Shown here: positions 61,305 through 64,000 of the stretch, one piece after another
Numbering within the stretch: position 1 is the first letter of the stretch
Layout of the letters: each line of letters starts with the position of its first letter
Assembly: GCA_036504855.1 (NCBI GenBank)
Contig: DASXUL010000160.1
Coordinates: 18,248 to 82,247 of the forward strand
DNA from: DASXUL01 sp036504855
GTDB taxonomy: Bacteria; Armatimonadota; DTGP01; JAKQQT01
DNA length: 64,000 nt
Direction: 5' to 3'
The notes under the pieces: model-generated
What the model saw: the letters and a program-made list of their open reading frames with translations, nothing else
Database searches by the model: none
What the model was told of the DNA's origin: nothing
Position numbers and translations under genes: made by a program

Positions 61305-63515
61305 TCACGCCCCAAACACGTCCGTGCCGAGGCTGGGGAGGTATTGGCGGCCGGAATCCTCGGCGGCCAGCAGTTGGAGGCGGGGCGTGGCGCGCTCATC
61401 CACAATGGATACGAAATGCTCCACGCACTGCGGGTCCCATTGGGCGCCGGCGCCTTCCTTCAGGATGCTCACCGCCTTCTCGATCGTCATGCGTTTGCGG
61501 TACACGCGATCGCTCGTCATGGCGTCGAACGCATCGGCCACCGCGATGATCCGCGCATGCAGCGGCAGGGCGCCTCCCGAGAGTCCAAGCGGGTATCCGG
61601 CGCCATCGGGACGCTCATGGTGATACCGCACGCCCGGCAGAAGCGGCTGCAACGAAGGCGCCCGCGACAGGATCTCGTATCCAACCTCGGAGTGCGATTC
61701 CATTACGGTGCGCTCGTCGGCGGTGAGCTGGCCGGGCTTGTTCAGGATGTGGTCGGGGATGCCGATCTTCCCGATATCGTGCATCAGCGCGGCGGCGCGC
61801 ACGGTCTGCGTGTCGCCAAACGGGAGCCCCAGCCGGTTGGAGATGGCCACGGCATACTCGGTGACGTTGCGGGAATGGCCATGGGTGTATCCGTCGCGGG
61901 CATCAATGGCCGCCGAGATCGCCTCAATGGCATCCCAGAACGCGGCCTGCGTTCCGTGGCGCTCACGGGCGCGCTCCAACGCCACCGCGCCAAGCTCGGC
62001 CAGCCGCTCCAGAAGCTCCATGTCCACGGCGTTCAGCGTCTGCCCCTTGTGGAACGATCCCACTGCCAGCAGGCCCAGCATGGTCTGGCCGCGCTGCATC
62101 GGCGCCCACGCGCCGGCTTCGATGCCCTGGCCGCGATCCAGCGGGCCCCGCCGGGGGTCGTCCGCCGCCGCGCTCAGGACCAGCGGCTGACGGCTCTGGA
62201 TCACCCAACCCGCGAACCCCTCGCCGCTGCGCGCCCAACCGTGGCGCGGGTCGTTGGGCCGCGTGCTCTCGAGCGCGGCGATCTGCCAAAGGCCGCCTTC
62301 GACCTGCGGGAGCATCGTGTAGAGGAGGTCGGCATCCGGCCACAGCGTGCGGGCGGCGCCGACGAGGGCGGAAGAGACCTCCTTCAGGTCCGTCACGTCG
62401 GCAAGGCGAACGGAAAGGCGGCTGAGCACATCCTGTCGCGCGCGATCGGCCAGGTCGCGCCCGTCCTTGTTCATTTGCACGAAGATCCGGGCCAGGGCGC
62501 GGGCGGCTTGCGCCAGCACGGCGTCCTGTTCCGGTCCAAAGCGACGAGGCTGTCTGCTATAGACATCGATCAGCCCGATCACCTCGCCGGCGTCCGTGAG
62601 GGGATAGGCGGCCCACGATCCCTCCGCGGGCCCCGCCGGCAGCAGCCCCGCCTTTAGCGCCTCGGTGGTGGGGCTCCACCGGAACGCCAACGGCTCCGCG
62701 GTGCGCAGCACGCTGAGAATCGCTTCCGGGTTGCGCCGCTGGTCATTGGGCGCCTTCCACCCCAGCGGGCGGGTCGGCACGAAGCCATGCGGGTGCGGCG
62801 CATACGGCCGGTCGGCGAACCCCTGAAGGACATGGGGCATCTCGGAGGAGGCCGCGACGTCTTCGCTGAACAGCAGACGGGGTTGGCCCGTGTCCGCATC
62901 GAGTAGGGCCACCGCGCACGAGTCTGCTCCACACAGCCGCGCCGTGTCCGCCACGGCCTGCGCCAACAGCGCATCGGCGCCGGAGGCGCTCCACCATGCC
63001 TCGCACGCGTCCAGAATGCCAATCGGCTGCGGCGCTGCATCGCTCGCGTCAGCCGCCTCCAGGCGCGTGGCCGCCTGACGGGCGAGGATGGCCAGCGCGG
63101 AGAGCGCCGCGCCGTCGGAGATCTGTCCGCCCACGTCCAGCACGCCGAAACGGCGTTCCGGCCCGGCAATGGGGATCTGCGCTCCCACCAGCTGGGAATC
63201 ATCCTCCATCACCATCGCTCCCGCGTAGAGCGAGGCCGGCGCGGAGCCGCAGGTAACGGTGGCGCCGGACGCGTCCAGCCGCCACATGGAGTAGGCGCCA
63301 TCCTCCGAGCGCCAGAGGCCGGCGCGGGGCGCGGAGGCGCCGAAATCCGCGGCGGCTTCCAACAGGACCCGCACGACAGCCACCGCGTCGGCCGCGCGCT
63401 GTATCAGCGCAGACGCGCCCGCCATAACGGGGAGCACATCTAGAGGGTAAACGTTTGTCTCGGGCCGACCGGGCCCGCTAGCCGGCAAGGCCGGCCTCGT
63501 TCCACCAAACCGCAT
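61305..63515 (-). CDS. GAF-domain HD-GYP cyclic-di-GMP phosphodiesterase-like protein
   Basis: The protein has 736 residues from ATG 63515 (AGGTGG upstream); a longer frame starts at 63683, and ATG 63425 is also possible. Two or three GAF-like domains (e.g. PRLLFSEDVAASSEM; GSFHKGQTLNAVDMELLERL) sense a small molecule or redox state. The C-terminal HD-GYP domain shows HDIGKIGIPDHIL, HHERPDGAGYPLGLSG and ADAFDAMTSDRVYR, keeping the His-Asp ligands and the GYP motif needed for hydrolysis of cyclic-di-GMP to GMP. No membrane segment is visible, so it is a cytoplasmic sensor. Confidence 0.9.
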   Translation of the reverse strand: MRFGGTRPALPASGPGRPETNVYPLDVLPVMAGASALIQRAADAVAVVRVLLEAAADFGASAPRAGLWRSEDGAYSMWRLDASGATVTCGSAPASLYAGAMVMEDDSQLVGAQIPIAGPERRFGVLDVGGQISDGAALSALAILARQAATRLEAADASDAAPQPIGILDACEAWWSASGADALLAQAVADTARLCGADSCAVALLDADTGQPRLLFSEDVAASSEMPHVLQGFADRPYAPHPHGFVPTRPLGWKAPNDQRRNPEAILSVLRTAEPLAFRWSPTTEALKAGLLPAGPAEGSWAAYPLTDAGEVIGLIDVYSRQPRRFGPEQDAVLAQAARALARIFVQMNKDGRDLADRARQDVLSRLSVRLADVTDLKEVSSALVGAARTLWPDADLLYTMLPQVEGGLWQIAALESTRPNDPRHGWARSGEGFAGWVIQSRQPLVLSAAADDPRRGPLDRGQGIEAGAWAPMQRGQTMLGLLAVGSFHKGQTLNAVDMELLERLAELGAVALERARERHGTQAAFWDAIEAISAAIDARDGYTHGHSRNVTEYAVAISNRLGLPFGDTQTVRAAALMHDIGKIGIPDHILNKPGQLTADERTVMESHSEVGYEILSRAPSLQPLLPGVRYHHERPDGAGYPLGLSGGALPLHARIIAVADAFDAMTSDRVYRKRMTIEKAVSILKEGAGAQWDPQCVEHFVSIVDERATPRLQLLAAEDSGRQYLPSLGTDVFGA

Positions 63516-63729
63516 GGCGCCACCTTTCGCCCCCACGCGGGGCCACCAGTGGGTCTTTGGCTTCGCGCAGAGCCGATGCGGAACGCGGCGGCATACCGAC
63601 GCGTCCCTTGTGTCGCAATTCGAACCAATTGACCTACTAGGGGATTCTTCCATGCCGCCGGCGGGCGGCCTGGGCCGAAACATGGTGCGGCCAAGTGTGG
63701 ATGCCCGAACGCTTTGCGCCCCTCCGGCC

Positions 63730-63759
63730 TTTCCCAGGCGCTGCGCCAGATGGTATCAT
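63730..63759 (+). promoter_or_regulatory. Promoter of tRNA-Leu
   Basis: TTTCCC (63730-63735), 18 bp, TATCAT (63754-63759), ten bases before the tRNA 5' end. Confidence 0.5.
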
Positions 63760-63769
63760 GCGGTTGGCG

Positions 63770-63853
63770 GGGTGCGTGGTGGAATGGCAGACACGCCAGT
63801 CTTAGGAACTGGTGCCGAAAGGCATGGAGGTTCGAATCCTCTCGCGCCCACCA
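63770..63853 (+). tRNA. tRNA-Leu (anticodon TAG)
   Basis: 84 bases including encoded CCA. Acceptor GGGTGCG pairs with CGCGCCC with one G-U pair. Anticodon stem CCAGT/ACTGG frames the loop CTTAGGA. The long variable arm TGCCGAAAGGCA is the class II feature of leucine tRNAs. Confidence 0.95.
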
Positions 63854-63892
63854 GTATTGAGCTGTCAGCCGTCAGCGATCAGCCGTCAGCCG

Positions 63893-63939
63893 GAAGGCCC
63901 CTGTCCATGAGATAACTCATCTCATGCACAGGGGCCTTC
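63893..63939 (+). terminator. Hairpin after tRNA-Leu
   Basis: Arms GAAGGCCCCTGT (63893-63904) and its complement (63928-63939) enclose a second stem (CATGAGAT with ATCTCATG). The preceding 30 bases are GTCAGCC-type repeats. No T run follows. Confidence 0.6.
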
Positions 63940-64000
63940 GGGCTCACCGCCGACACGTGCCTCTTTGCTGAACAGCGCTCCGGGCAAGGTCCCGTGCAGC

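Overview
This is a GC-rich bacterial chromosome segment, most likely from a member of the Armatimonadota. Three signs point there: tandem prepilin-type proteins with the 'FPVFAKARERA' extension and 'LKQMGVAAKMYEGDYDDH'-type continuation, exported proteins that end in a dockerin-like helix pair, and many secreted carbohydrate-active enzymes fed by ABC transporters rather than SusCD. The placement is an inference from family resemblance.

Positions 1-23.7 kb form a polysaccharide and sugar-acid utilisation region built around a divergent promoter at about 6.0 kb. Leftward runs a MalEFG-type ABC importer without its own ATPase (solute-binding lipoprotein, two permeases), followed by a heparinase II/III-like lyase cut by the window edge. 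Rightward run an MDR dehydrogenase, an extended SDR, a DapA-family lyase/aldolase, a second heparinase II/III-like lyase, a complete ribose-type ABC importer (binding lipoprotein, small unknown protein, tandem ATPase, permease) and a GH78 alpha-L-rhamnosidase. The likely logic is lyase and rhamnosidase attack on a rhamnose/uronate-containing polymer, uptake, and dehydrogenase/aldolase breakdown. A GntR/LacI-hybrid regulator lies at 22.5 kb. Its upstream region shares a 13-base AT-rich motif with the divergent promoter at 6.0 kb. Between them is an exported subtilase with a dockerin-like end.

Positions 23.7-30.1 kb encode a 1272-residue multidomain exported protein and three tandem prepilin-like proteins. 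From 30.3 to 43.9 kb everything is on the minus strand: gltD and gltB (with a structured leader and a good promoter), then a cluster of SDR epimerase, DUF4965-type glutaminase-like protein, GH5-like glycosidase and PafA-type alkaline phosphatase. Positions 44-50.6 kb hold housekeeping and envelope genes: a BON protein, YtxH-like and DUF948-like proteins, ychF, a NAGPA-type lipoprotein, a NodB deacetylase carrying a related NAGPA-like tail, pyrE and a DUF1326 protein.

The most unusual gene is the exported subtilase at 50.8-52.9 kb. Its last 187 residues are 30 near-perfect SALWGD hexapeptides, written with many synonymous codons and carrying a hint of three-unit and six-unit higher-order periodicity. 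It is followed by a dead IS5-family element, a degraded tyrosine recombinase and a type I restriction-modification island (hsdM, hsdS, rhuM-like, hsdR). The island is bounded by a tRNA-Gly gene and an exact 28-bp copy of that tRNA's 3' end. The window ends with a GAF/HD-GYP signalling protein and a tRNA-Leu.

Several intergenic gaps carry long perfect inverted repeats that look like mobile palindromic elements and may also act as terminators.
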